DNA of 26,420 nucleotides from Rhynchonema sp. JSB1_4 (lineage: Eukaryota > Nematoda > Chromadorea > Monhysterida > Xyalidae), in contig JASAMV010006780.1 of the NCBI GenBank assembly GCA_030248065.1, forward strand, positions 1-26,420, written 5' to 3'. Within the stretch, counting starts at the first letter, position 1. The number at the start of each line of letters is the position of its first letter. Below the pieces are notes generated by a model. The model was not told the origin of the DNA and searched no databases. It saw only the letters and a list, made by a program, of their open reading frames with translations. Below are positions 1 through 9,309 of this stretch, in pieces. The translations under genes were made by a program, and so were the position numbers.

Positions 1-162
1 CAGTGTTCGAACGGGATTCATTTTTAATCCCGGGATCGGGATCGGGATTGGGATCAAGAAAGTGTCGGGATCGGGATCGGGATCGGGATCCCGGTTTTGA
101 AAACCCGGGATCCCGGGATCGGGATCGGGATTGACCAGATAGTCCAAAAGATAGCTGTTGAT

Positions 163-183
163 ATGCATATGCATATGCATATG
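163..183. repeat. ATGCAT microsatellite
   Basis: A short run of the self-complementary unit atgcat (atatgcatatgcatatgcat) lies inside the hAT relic. No function is suggested. Confidence 0.8.
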
Positions 184-317
184 TTAATATGCAAAAGATG
201 CAAGTTAATGTCACAGACAACCATGAAACATGTTTATCACACATGGACAAACACCCGGAATAGTGATTAAAGCCGATTGAAAATCGAGAATAGCTGATGA
301 TAATAAGTTCAAAGATC

Positions 318-719
318 CTAATTGTTGTCTATCAATGGCAAAGCCTTTGACAAAAAGACAAGCATTTCACCATTTTCTGGTTTCAAGCAGTATCTTTTGT
401 CATCAAACAAATGAGGTGCACTGGAAAAGAGCTGTTCAGAAGGCAGGCTCGTAGGCGGAGCGTTTAGATATTTGGAAGCTAGACGTGCCAGTCGCGGAAA
501 CTTTGTCTCATTTGTTGCCCACCATGACATCATTTCCTCAAAACTGAGTCCCTTCGTTCGATGCAACTTTGTGTAACCGTTCAGTTCTAGCTCGACTTGT
601 TCGCGATTGGTGGTGCTTGCGGTTTCATCACGCTTGGAATCAGCCGTCGAGCACCTCTTCGGGGCGCGGCCATGCAAACACGGTTGTGGTCCGCCGGTCA
701 GCAATAACTCTATGTCCAA
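318..719 (-). pseudogene. hAT transposase C-terminal fragment (hATC dimerisation domain)
   Basis: The reading frame ends in a recognisable hAT C-terminal dimerisation region, with LARLASKYLNAPPTSLPSEQ followed by LFSSA, DDKRYCLKPENGEMLVFLSK and a stop at 318. The family consensus reads roughly LA..yL..PatS.psErvFS.a...l..kR..L.pe..e.lvfL. The zinc finger and the catalytic DDE core are absent, so this is about 60-70 residues of real homology. The upstream part of the frame (toward 719) runs into the nested palindromic element and is not transposase. It is a relic that cannot make an active transposase. Confidence 0.85.
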
Positions 720-1010
720 TGACCGGCCCGCGTTTGCATGGCTGCACTTGCGGGTCGCGGTTTGCGGGTCACTTGAAACATTTATTCAGCCATTACACAC
801 AAAAATGAACCAATCAGCGCTGTGCTACGGCAGTCTGCGACGTTCGCTCGACGCTGATTGGTTAATTTTTGTGTGTTGCAGCCAAACAAATGTTTCAAGT
901 GGCCGCAAACCGCGACCCGCAAGTGCGGCCATGCAAACGCGAAGCGGTTGTTGGACATATAGAATATTTTTCTGACCCGCGACTCGCGGCCGCGTTTGCA
1001 TGGCCGCTCC
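664..1010. mobile_element. Nested foldback (palindromic) element inside the hAT relic
   Basis: Two levels of inverted repeat are visible. The outer arms carry cggccatgcaaacacgg (about 668) and its near reverse complement ccgcgtttgcatggcc (about 989). The inner arms, 729-788 and about 885-941, begin cgcgtttgcatggctgcac and are nearly identical reverse complements over more than 50 bp, reaching into cacttgaaacattt. The inner loop also has a paired aaccaatcagcg / cgctgattggtt. There is no open frame of its own. It looks like a non-autonomous foldback element or MITE that landed in the hAT copy. Confidence 0.75.
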
Positions 1011-1412
1011 CTTACAACAGCTTGGCGAATTATGACTGCATTATTTTTTTACTTTTGTTCTCAAATCCCTCAAATCCCTTAATCCCGATCCCGGTGCTTT
1101 TTTGGGCGGGATCGGGATCGGGATCGGGATTGACTTTTTCAAAATGACGGGATCGGGATCGGGATCGGGATCAGAAAAAGGGCCCGGGATCCCGGGATCG
1201 GGATCGGGATCCCGTTCGAACACTGCTTGTTATATAACATTGAGCAACATACAAACAGTACACACACTACATCCATATTATCTGTGTAATCACCGGTGCC
1301 TGAGATTCTTTGTTGCTCCAACACGGCGAGCAGGCCACGACTGCCGCACTGGAAGTCACGCACACACAACACACAGATGCACACGATTTGCAATCACGCG
1401 CCTCTCACTCAG

Positions 1413-2048
1413 GTACCCGGTGACGTTTTGCCGTGGTTCAAGAACACGGCCAATGGTGTGCTGGAGCCGAACAACGGTGCGAACACTCAGCACCACGCAT
1501 CCGTGCACATCGACCCAACCTTAACGACCACCACGAACACGGACGGACTGGCCGATGCAACTGATGGCCAAAACAATTATTCCCCGTTGTGCGAATTTCG
1601 TTGGTTCCTCATGCTTTCTCTTTTTAGTTCGGTTCACCTTGAGCTTGGGTTGTGCAAAGATCTTTGACTCACTGTCATTTTTTCTTCACAGCCGATCGTT
1701 TCAAGCAGCAGCGGTTTGACCTGGTGGCCGATGGTTACCAAGCACCGACCATCGCTCAATTGCCCGACACTTTTTTGGTGAGCTCAAAGATGGACTGTGC
1801 CGACAGATGTTTCAAACGACTACCAGCATGCGCCAGTTTCAGTTTCAATCCGGCAACAAGTGAGGATTCTCTTCTTGTTCAATCTGCATCAAGTTCGATT
1901 CTTTCTATTCCTCTTTCAACTAATTTCCATTTCAGACGGCTGCGTGCTGCAGTATATGATGTACACAGACTTTGAAACATTTGATCGCAGTCAACCACAA
2001 GCATCGCCCGGTTGGCAGTGGTATGAACCGATTTATATCTTTGACTGA
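1413..2048 (+). CDS. PAN/Apple-domain protein, C-terminal exons (partial gene)
   Basis: I read three exons: 1413-1599, 1692-1859 and 1936-2048, with the stop TGA at 2046-2048. Introns are 1600-1691 (gttggt..ttcacag) and 1860-1935 (gtgagg..tttcag), and the phases match at both joins. The first exon is a Thr/Asn/His-rich linker. The last two make a PAN/Apple fold: a first Cys in PLCEF, then KMDCADRCFKRLPACASFSF, then NGCVLQYMMYTDFETF, giving the spaced Cys pattern and the C-x-S-F core of the family. The chain ends in GWQWYEPIYIFD. PAN domains bind proteins or sugars outside the cell, so a secreted or membrane-anchored product is likely. The 5' exons and signal peptide lie outside the window, beyond the hAT insertion. 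The first donor (gttggt) is weak and that boundary is the least sure part. Confidence 0.72.
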
Positions 2049-2208
2049 CTGACTACCACCAATGCGTACAGTATGTCGACTGTGTTTCATGTCATCATAA
2101 CAGGGTGTGATTATTACAGTCTTGAGCCACACTGATTATTATATTGCTGCGATGCACACGTATTGCTACAACTGATTTTACACGTGTCAGGCAGTTCTAC
2201 CGGTTGGT

Positions 2209-2227
2209 AATAAAATAAAATAAAATA
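2209..2227 (+). terminator. Overlapping AATAAA polyadenylation signals of the PAN-domain gene
   Basis: Three overlapping AATAAA hexamers (aataaaataaaataaaata) lie about 160 bp after the PAN-gene stop codon. That spacing suits a short 3' UTR. No cleavage site can be assigned. Confidence 0.55.
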
Positions 2228-2459
2228 GGTACATTTATCGAAATTGCTCTCAATTGTTTGCACTCGGCGTTCATTCGGATGTTCACAAATTGAATTTTGT
2301 TTCAATTCTGTTTTATTGATAATGCGTTGAAGCACAGGACACCATTACATGTGCCATCAAATTGGGATTAGTGCAAATTTTTTTGCACAAGAAATTGTTG
2401 TTGAAGTGAGCTACATACTATCGCCATGTCAGACCATGCTAAATATTCTGTCGTGCATT

Positions 2460-2671
2460 GGGTGGAATTTTCGAAACGGTGTAAAGGTCAGTTGGGCGTA
2501 AAGGTCGGTGTAAAGTTCGGTCGAAAGCTCGGTGTAAACGTGAAACATTGCCTGTTATTAACGTGGAATGTTTCAAGTTTACACCGAGGTCTATCACACT
2601 GAGCTGTCAACCGAGTTTTCCACCGACCTTTACACCCAACTGACCCTTACACCGTTTCTAAAATATCACCC
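2460..2671. mobile_element. Palindromic MITE-like element
   Basis: The left arm starts gggtggaattttcgaaacgg and the right arm is its near reverse complement, ending ccgtttctaaaatatcaccc. The arms pair imperfectly over about 90 bp each, and the centre is near 2562 (paired cgtgaaacatt and aatgtttcaag). The arms repeat the phrase ggtgtaaaggtc several times. It has no coding capacity. The class is not clear, since a target duplication could not be fixed. Confidence 0.7.
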
Positions 2672-2943
2672 TTTGTATCACATGCGGAACGAGACAGTGA
2701 CCACAGGCATTGGGTTTGTGCAGCGGGTGAGCCATCGCCTTTGCAATTTGCCCAAATCATCGTGTGTCGCGTTGTAAAGTTGCATACCACACTTGCTGGA
2801 ATGAATGTCCATGCGAAAATGATCTGGCTTGGTTCAGGCAAAATTGGTGGTTCAGGCAAGATGCAAGCAGCAATACGAGGTTCTTGCGCTGTTGTCCGTG
2901 ATACACATCGTGCTTGTGCACTCGTATTCAGGTTCGGGAACTG

Positions 2944-3801
2944 AAGGACGCATTTTTTGACCACTTGTCTGGGTGCTGTGTGAACTTGATTGTCGAGCAC
3001 TTCTCCAAACACAAACTTCTCTCCATTAATTCTACCAAAACAAAACTCCAACAATTTGCTCGCTCAAGTTCATGTCCCGCTGTCCCTGCTATTGTGATTG
3101 ATGAATGTCTGATTGATGTTGTCGATGCAAACAAATATCTGGGTGCTGTTATTGATTCCAAGTTTGATTTTGGCTTGCATACTACTGCCACATCTGTGAA
3201 AGTGAAGAAAATTGCTGGTTCATTGTACCGTACCTTTCGTAATGATCTACCTGTGTCTGTCATGCGTTATCTGTATCAAACCTTGATTTGCTCTGTCATG
3301 TACTATTCGTGTGAGGTGACCTATCCTATTCATGACTATTCACGTAATTTGTTGGAAAGAACACAAAAATCCATTATTCGCATGTTCTCTGGCAATTTTG
3401 ATCGGTCTGTGTCATATTCGCAGTTGTGTTCAATGTTTGGTGTTGATTATGTGGGTGTCACTGTCATGAAACGTCGTCTGAGATTGATGCATTCTTATGT
3501 TCTTGGTATTCGTGCTGCTCCTGTTGACTCTATTTCGTTCATTTCTGATTCCAATTCTCGCTCCAGTTCTCGTCTTAATCATTCTCGTGCCATTTGTATC
3601 CCACGTGCTAAAACTCATATTCTCGCTACCAGTGCTATTGTTATCATGTCCCATCTTTACAATGCTTTACCTGATTTTGCTGTTTTCCTGCGAATGGGCA
3701 CATTCAAAGGAGTCATTCGTTCGCAAAGCTTGATTGTTGAATTGTTGTACAAATTGCGATTGCTGCCAGTGAAATTTATTCCGTCCGTGTGTGAAATGTA
3801 A
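2944..3801 (+). pseudogene. LINE reverse transcriptase, C-terminal thumb and connection region only
   Basis: The frame holds the segment that follows the RT active site in Jockey/CR1-type elements: HKLLSINSTKTKLQQF (the kLslN..KTk..vF box), NKYLGAVIDSKFDF (the YLGv.iD box), a helical region with ERTQKSIIRMF, and then a poorly conserved tail to the stop at 3799-3801. Fingers, palm with YADD, and any endonuclease are missing. About 285 codons are open without a stop or frameshift, so the copy is fairly young, but it cannot move by itself. Confidence 0.82.
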
Positions 3802-4009
3802 TTGACCGATCATGCTGTGTTTCTGTGTTTTATGTGTTTTTTGCTCCTTATCATCATCTACACCTCTCGATCTGTAACTTCCACTGGCCCACTAAACACT
3901 TGTAATTATTTATGGTTTCGTCGTTACTGTCCAGCTTATGCGTGTTGTTGACGTTACCATGTTGCTTCTGATGCAATAAAAAACTTGAACTTGAACTTGA
4001 ACTTGAACT
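2944..4009 (+). mobile_element. 5'-truncated non-LTR retrotransposon (LINE) copy
   Basis: The copy contains the 3' part of a reverse transcriptase frame ending at 3801, a 3' UTR of about 170 bp, an AATAAA at 3975-3980, and then four tandem cttgaa units (3984-4009) in place of a poly(A) tail. A short tandem repeat as the 3' terminus is known from CR1/L2/RTE-like lineages. The 5' end is lost just after where the catalytic YADD box should be, which is the usual outcome of incomplete reverse transcription. The exact 5' junction is uncertain (about 2900-2980), and I could not find a target duplication. Confidence 0.8.
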
Positions 4010-4148
4010 GGCGGTGTTCTTGGACTAGTCTACGGTGTACCATATTCCCCTGAACTGTGCGACCAGTCCCAAGGCGGAGCCATATCCCATGTATTTCCCA
4101 AAAGCCGATGACACCCAAGCGGTACACAAAAGTCGATAAAAACAAACG

Positions 4149-4270
4149 GGCTGATTGTTTAGTCGTCAATCGTGTGGTCAACGCAAATCGTCAACACTGA
4201 TCCCGAATAAGCGGAATTAGGCTGCATTGACGCCCTGCGACGATGAACGTTGACCACACGAACATAAGCC
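4149..4270. mobile_element. Short inverted-repeat element, family copy 1 (divergent)
   Basis: Starts ggctgattg and ends acataagcc. The subterminal arms tcgtgtggtcaacg (4170-4183) and cgttgaccacacga (4248-4261) are perfect reverse complements. The ends and the 'gtggtcaa' subterminal phrase match the copies at 5329 and 7047. The middle differs from those copies, so this is the most diverged or a rearranged member. Confidence 0.6.
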
Positions 4271-4574
4271 ATTATGAAGCGAAACTCGGGGTTGCCTGGT
4301 GCGTCTGTGTGTGACATGCATGCTGTTGGATTACAACAGATTATTGTTCTTGCATTGTTGTTCTTTTTTGCTCTTGCTGTAATACTGTACGTATCTGGAC
4401 AACATGTACATGTTGTGTGTTACTCTCTTGTTTTCTTCTCGGTTTGCATCATTTTTGCTGTTGGTCACTTGATCTTGTGTTCGTGCGTTTTATTTTTCGT
4501 TTCGCGATTGCTGCAGATCACAATTCTCAGTTGTCTGTCAATCCAGACCAGCGTCCTATCAACGTGCATTCATC

Positions 4575-6613
4575 ATGTCGTACGCGTATCGATCAAACAA
4601 CTATCAGCACTACGATCACTCCGACGACGACGAAGTGTTGAATTTGCAAGTCCGATTCTCGAGATCTCAGAATCGTCCCACTTATGCTGGCCAAATGGAG
4701 ACACGATCTGACGGTTAGTGTCGGTGGGAAGCGGCTTTTTGCGTTGCACTTATTATTTGGTGCACGTGATATCATTACGACTTCGCTACGGTTGTCTTTT
4801 CATGGCACTGGCGTTTGGACAGCTACGTACATGTATGTACATACGTACATACCCGATGTTTCATACAGGGCAAAACTCCTGCTTGCACGGCGCATACCCA
4901 TTTGATGGAATTATTGGGATACCATAAAGTGCACAAAACAGCTTTCATGCCAGTTTGTTTCTGAATAATCCACATGAAGACCACAACAAACGACAGCCCC
5001 TTTCACACGTTTTGCAGCCCGCAACGGCCCCGCGTCGACGTCGTCAGGCGCATCGCAGCAGCAGCCTTTGGTCACGGTCAAATGGGGCGCACAACACCAG
5101 CGCTGGGTGTTCGTTGCTGCCAAATACGGCAAAGTGTTCTTCGAGCTCAAGAATGCGCTGGCGTTCATCCAAACATGCAACGACGCCAAGATGACGCAAA
5201 ATGAAGGTCATTTAAGTTTAATATGCTGTTTTCATTGAGTTGCATAGCAGTTGACACAGGGTAGCGGTTGGTGATCAAAGTTGTGATAGGATCTGATCAT
5301 CTGCCTTAGTTACGTACGTGATTTTTTGGGCTTACCGTGGTCAAATTAGATCGTCAATTCTTGTCGTCAACACAATGTGTTAGTTTTCGCGCGCCCATTT
5401 GGGGCTGCTTAAGATGACGAAGTGATTTGACCACTGTGGCATTAGCCTTGTTTTGCATCATGGACGTGTCGAAATTGGTGGCTCCAGTAAATTTCTAAAA
5501 TAACATCCTTCTTTTTGGCAAGAATGTTACGTGACCAAGTAAAAAATTAACACCAGCTTTGATGTTTCACAGACTCATAGTGCACAGCTGTGCAGGTTAT
5601 AGTCGTTAGTCTTGTATTGGTCGCACAATGACTATATAAGAATTGGTCAAATTTTTTTCCTGAATCGTGAAGAGGGAAAGTGATGGGGCAATGACGTTGC
5701 GTTGCGTGATCGCACACAAATTATGTAGTGAAGAGAATGTTTCAGGCCTGCGGCAACGTGGTTGATCTGCCAGATTATTTTTAGCTGTAAATGTTTTGTC
5801 AAAAATACAAGTAGCATAGTGGTTAAGGTTGAACCTGAAGATCAGGGTAGATGAATTCTGATTTAGTCATTGTGCGACCAATATCAGCACACACGTGTTT
5901 ATCTGTGCAAAATATACTGCACTTGAGCTGTAACCGCACGTCGTGTGGTGCAATGTCACCCAACGCAATTGTGTTTCACCACAGCCGGAATATTATGCTG
6001 AACAAGTGAATAAGCACCAAGACCAGAATCAAAATCAGGTTATTGGATCGGATCTGCCGAGTCACGTCAACTTTTCGAATTAAAGATATTTTAACGGTCT
6101 GCTGGGTCAAAATTAATGCAACAGTAAATTTCCGATTATCGGAATGATAAAAGAACTCACGTGGCCAAGGTCCAAAAATGCCGCTCCATGATTGCAGGAA
6201 AGCCAATTGTCGCATTCGATGATGCCACGGCCCCTGGAGCCGCTGGTCAGTTGACCGTGACCCGAAATGCGCGCACCTATAGAATTCAACGACATGACAA
6301 TCGGTACGTTATACTTTATACGTATAGAATACCACAGCGCATATTACGGTAGCACCGCGCCTGAGCTGAAGACAGTTGGCGTTTTTGTTGACGAATTTTG
6401 GTTGAATTTTGCCCACGGATCTATCCTGTTTGGGCTGCTCAACACAAAGCAATGGCAATCAACCATTTTCATCGTACCGATTTCAGCGAAGGCAAGAGCG
6501 GCTGGGTGGATCTGCAGTGGCGATCGGTGGCCGAAATCATATCTGAGCTGGACAGGTGTCTTCGAGCGGGCGATCGTTCGCGAGACGCCACCACCGTGTG
6601 TTACGATCGTTGA
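4575..6613 (+). CDS. Four-exon gene, unrecognised 186-aa protein
   Basis: Exons are 4575-4713, 5018-5206, 6198-6303 and 6487-6613 (stop TGA 6611-6613). Introns begin gttagt, gtcatt, gtacgt and end ttgcag, ttgcag, tttcag. Phases 1-1, 1-1 and 2-2 match at every join, which is the main support. The protein opens MSYAYRSNNYQHYDHSDDDE, an acidic, Tyr/Asn-rich start, then a Ser/Gln-rich linker (about 46-62). Two compact blocks rich in beta-type residues follow: VTVKWGAQHQRWVFVAAKYG with KVFFELKNALAFIQ, and GQLTVTRNARTYRIQRHDN with SGWVDLQWRSVAEIISELDR. Each ends in an amphipathic helix, as if a strand-strand-helix unit were repeated. There is no signal peptide or membrane span, so it is probably intracellular. 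I recognise no family. The start is the first Met of the open frame; an upstream non-coding exon is possible. Confidence 0.68.
5329..5447. mobile_element. Short inverted-repeat element, family copy 2
   Basis: Starts ggcttaccgtggtcaaatta and ends tgaccactgtggcattagcc. It shares the core gttagttttcgcgc..catttggggct with copy 3 at 7047. It lies in the second intron of the unrecognised four-exon gene. The flanks (attttttg on the left, ttgttttg on the right) resemble each other only loosely. Confidence 0.72.
5615..5883. mobile_element. TA-flanked MITE with perfect 20-bp terminal inverted repeats
   Basis: tattggtcgcacaatgacta (5615-5634) and its exact reverse complement tagtcattgtgcgaccaata (5864-5883) bound a 269-bp segment. 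The outermost TA on each side suggests the TA target of the Tc1/mariner superfamily. There is no open frame. Near the right arm the phrase gtagcatagtggttaagg (5811-5828) looks like a tRNA A box. The element lies in the second intron of the four-exon gene. Confidence 0.78.
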
Positions 6614-7046
6614 ATCATGTATATGACTATTGCGAGGTGCGTGTGAAACAGCTGCTTAATAGACACAGGGGTGCAAACGGAATGCAGTTGTGTAAGTTGG
6701 ACTCCAGTTATTGTAGTATGATGCCACAACAAGTTTGCTCCCGGTGGCTTTTGGCCCGCTGCTTGCCCTCGATATTAGAGTTTCATTTGTGGATTTTATT
6801 GTGTTGAAGACACCACCGATTATCTTGATCTAGCATGATTTTATTATGAGCTCTGTAAAATATCAGCAAATCACTAAATATGCATTTGCGATTCTCGGGT
6901 GTTTTGGAAATGTTCCAATGTTGCAGAATATTCCTCCACCCAGCAGTTGTGTGTGGTGTTCTTCCATTAGCCAGTATTTTTGTTTTTCACGTTCAGAACT
7001 GTTGTTCAACGCATGAATTGTGAATTTGCCAAAGTCGGCTTTATCA
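6614..7046. other. 3' flank of the four-exon gene, nothing identified
   Basis: The stretch is moderately AT-rich with no conserved frame, clear AATAAA or repeat. It probably includes the 3' UTR of the upstream gene. Confidence 0.5.
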
Positions 7047-7181
7047 GGCTTACAGTTATGTGGTCAAATCATCTCGTCAGATAAAGTCGTGGAACACATG
7101 TATTAGTTTTCGCGCTCATTTGGGGCTCATGTGGTCGACGACTTTCTTTGACGAGATGATTCGACGACAACACCATTAGCC
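7047..7181. mobile_element. Short inverted-repeat element, family copy 3, with target duplication
   Basis: Starts ggcttacagttatgtggtca and ends cgacgacaacaccattagcc. The arms pair around gatgattcgacgac / gtggtcaaatcatc and contain the shared core tattagttttcgcgc and catttggggct. The flanks ctttatca (7039-7046) and ttttatca (7183-7190) differ at one base, consistent with an old 8-bp target duplication as in hAT-type elements. Confidence 0.75.
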
Positions 7182-8251
7182 CTTTTATCAGAACAATGCT
7201 TTATCACTTCGCTACCCACATGTCTTGACTCTGATTATTTCTTGTTTGGTGACATTTATCGTGTCGCAATCCATTTCTCATAAAGTAATTGTGTCAAGTC
7301 GAAATGTAAAAACTGCTTTATTTATCCCTTGGAGTTCATTTTTGTGCATACAAGGCTCAGCAAAAGACCCAATTTTTACAAATTCCAAGATTTGATTAGC
7401 AGTGACCGGAAGAATCGCAGAGTTGGCAGTGACATGAACCGATTTTTTTTGTAAAAGAAAAACATGTAACGATCAACTGTCACTTCGAAAATCGTTGGTC
7501 TTGCTGCAACAACCTTTAACATTGAATCGGACACGTCAACACGTGAACGATGACAGAAGTATAACCGGGCGTGACGATCTTTCAGTTGAACTCGTTCTCG
7601 TGTTCTATTTTAAACGGTAGTAATCAGGCAACAATTTTGTCATTGTTCATTATTGGCCACCTTTGTTCTACACCAGTCTAACCAACCCGATTCTGATATT
7701 GCTAACCTATCGCTCCCGATGGCTATGTAGATGATGACGACGACCGTGCCGCTTGAACGTTCGTGAATTCGGGTGTAAAAATTGTTACAAATACATATAT
7801 GTAATGATGCGAGTGGATCTTACGCGCGCAATAACTGTGTCCCTTTGCTGCTCTTGTATTTTATCCTCTGTTCTTGGGTACCAGCTTCAAGTATTGATTT
7901 ATATTGTCATTCTTTGTATCGACACCCAACAATTCAGTCCCACTCACTCACTCACTGTGTGTTGTGCACGAAGACACAATTGACTCAAACTTGACTCTTC
8001 ACTTTAGTTTCGGCTTATACCCTTGTTGTCCGCGCGGTTCATTCTGTTGGCAGATGTGGCACTGTAATCAAATCACTCATTTTTTGCGCTTTGATTGCCG
8101 GTTGAAGTTGAGATGAGAGTTGCAATCAGCAAATTCCCAGAGACACGCGGTGCACCAGGTCATCATCGGTGTGAGTAAACAGTCAACAATTGTCATGAAG
8201 TGTGCAATGGTGACGCAAACCTGCCACGCACACTCAGAGCATACATTATTG

Positions 8252-8350
8252 CCAGATCACAATTCTGATCTTCCATTAGTTGGACAACGAGAAGATGATT
8301 GGAAACCAGCTTCTGATCCAGCCAGCAGTACGCACTTCTACGCTCGTGCA
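8252..8350 (+). other. Possible exon, weak
   Basis: After a good acceptor (cattattgccag) the frame reads DHNSDLPLVGQREDDWKPAS and continues DPASSTHFYARAPSP, a composition more protein-like than its surroundings. No homology is recognised. The phase entering the next known exon at 9310 would have to be 0, and I found no donor here that gives phase 0 cleanly. It could belong to an alternative 5' exon or be chance. Confidence 0.2.
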
Positions 8351-8796
8351 CCCAGTCCTGTCTGCCTCACTGACCGACTGACTTTCAGAGTCTGGAAAAA
8401 AATAGGGTGTGTCTCCTTCACCTGTCGCTTCGGTGTACATTTGACAGTAGATCCAGCTCCCGCAATGAGCAGAATGACTGGAGTGAATTTATTTTCCCCC
8501 GCTTTATAGCTGGATTGACTTGACTGTTTAATGTTGTGAGTGAGGCAAACTCTGTTGTCTGTTCAGTACTGTACATTTGAGCGGGTTGTGAATGTTTGCA
8601 TAAGCACGCGTGGTACGCCCGCGGTTTTGGGTTAAATTATCGGGTACCACAACCATAAATATTAACATTTCCATGCTCGATAAAGCAAAGAGTCCCCAGA
8701 AAAGTTGGACCGCTTCGCTTACTATTTGTTTGCAACGACTCACCCAAGCCAACAGTCGTACAGTGTGTTTAGCCAATAATGCACAACAAAACGATT

Positions 8797-8824
8797 GGAA
8801 TTATTATTATTATTTTATTATTAT
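8797..8824. repeat. (ATT)n microsatellite
   Basis: An imperfect run of att/tta units (ttattattattattttatta). Simple-sequence repeat in non-coding DNA. Confidence 0.8.
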
Positions 8825-9309
8825 AGGGTGTACGATTGTGTGTGCATACCTGAACGCTCTTTGTTCCATCCGTGTTGTGCATAATTTTGAGTAAAATTAG
8901 TATTCGAGATAACTGTCTAGTTAGCACAATGAAAATACCCGTTTGAGGGAAATATAAGTGACTCACTGACACAAAGCACAATCACTCTATACCATGTGTA
9001 CTATGTCCGAATAATAAATGGCGCATAAGGAGTAAAAACGAGTGTAAAAACTTTCACAGTACGTGAACAGTCACCAAGTGGATTAAGATCGTTTTCTTGA
9101 GTTGCAGTTTTGTATCAACAATGACTCAACGAATACCAGTCAACCGATAAATACAAAGTTCGCCTCTTTCACAGTGGTGTCTTGTATACATACATAACAG
9201 TATGATGTACTCACAGTACGTGAACAAAACTCCACCGCTTTCTGTATTTTTCATTCGAGCAGTGCTCACGCGAATCTTATCGTTGTAACCAGCAACCCCC
9301 TTATTTCAG

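Larger units (their letters stand above)
1..1225. mobile_element. hAT-type DNA transposon relic, non-autonomous
   Basis: The ends are inverted repeats: cagtgttcgaacggga at base 1 and tcccgttcgaacactg ending at 1225. CAGTG is a typical hAT terminus. Both subterminal regions (about 30-135 and 1080-1215) are packed with direct GGGATC/GGGATT hexamers, which fits the short subterminal repeats that hAT transposases bind. Inside lies a minus-strand fragment of the transposase dimerisation domain (320-720) and a nested palindromic element (664-1010). The 8-bp target duplication expected on the right would be cttgttat (1226-1233); its left copy falls outside the window, so it cannot be checked. The element lies within an intron or the 5' flank of the PAN-domain gene downstream. 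Confidence 0.85.
7182..9309. other. Intergenic or 5' region without a firm gene
   Basis: No conserved frame stands out in 2.1 kb. Visible items are a possible coding patch at 8252-8350, an (ATT)n run at 8797-8824, and the 16-bp phrase tcacagtacgtgaaca repeated at 9054-9069 and 9211-9226. A non-coding first exon of the downstream phosphatase-related gene probably lies here, because that gene's first recognised exon starts at a splice acceptor. Confidence 0.5.

Noticed and set aside
1041..1393. Open frames encoding Asp-Pro, Gly-Ser or Ile-Pro dipeptide repeats near the hAT right end.
   Set aside because: These are translations of the GGGATC hexamer array in different frames, not proteins.
4870..4920. 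Possible extra exon of the four-exon gene starting ggcaaaactcctgc.
   Set aside because: In the required phase it runs to a stop (taa) before any donor, and direct joining of 4713 to 5018 keeps the frame.
5985..6038. Possible 18-codon exon PEYYAEQVNKHQDQNQNQ between a good acceptor and a weak donor (gttatt).
   Set aside because: It needs phase 0 on entry, while the preceding exon ends in phase 1; in phase 1 it hits a stop after five codons. Skipping it joins exons 5206 and 6198 in frame.
7692..7730. Possible terminal exon SNQPDSDIANLSLPMAM after ctacaccag.
   Set aside because: Short, without a partner exon in matching phase and without homology; chance is as likely.
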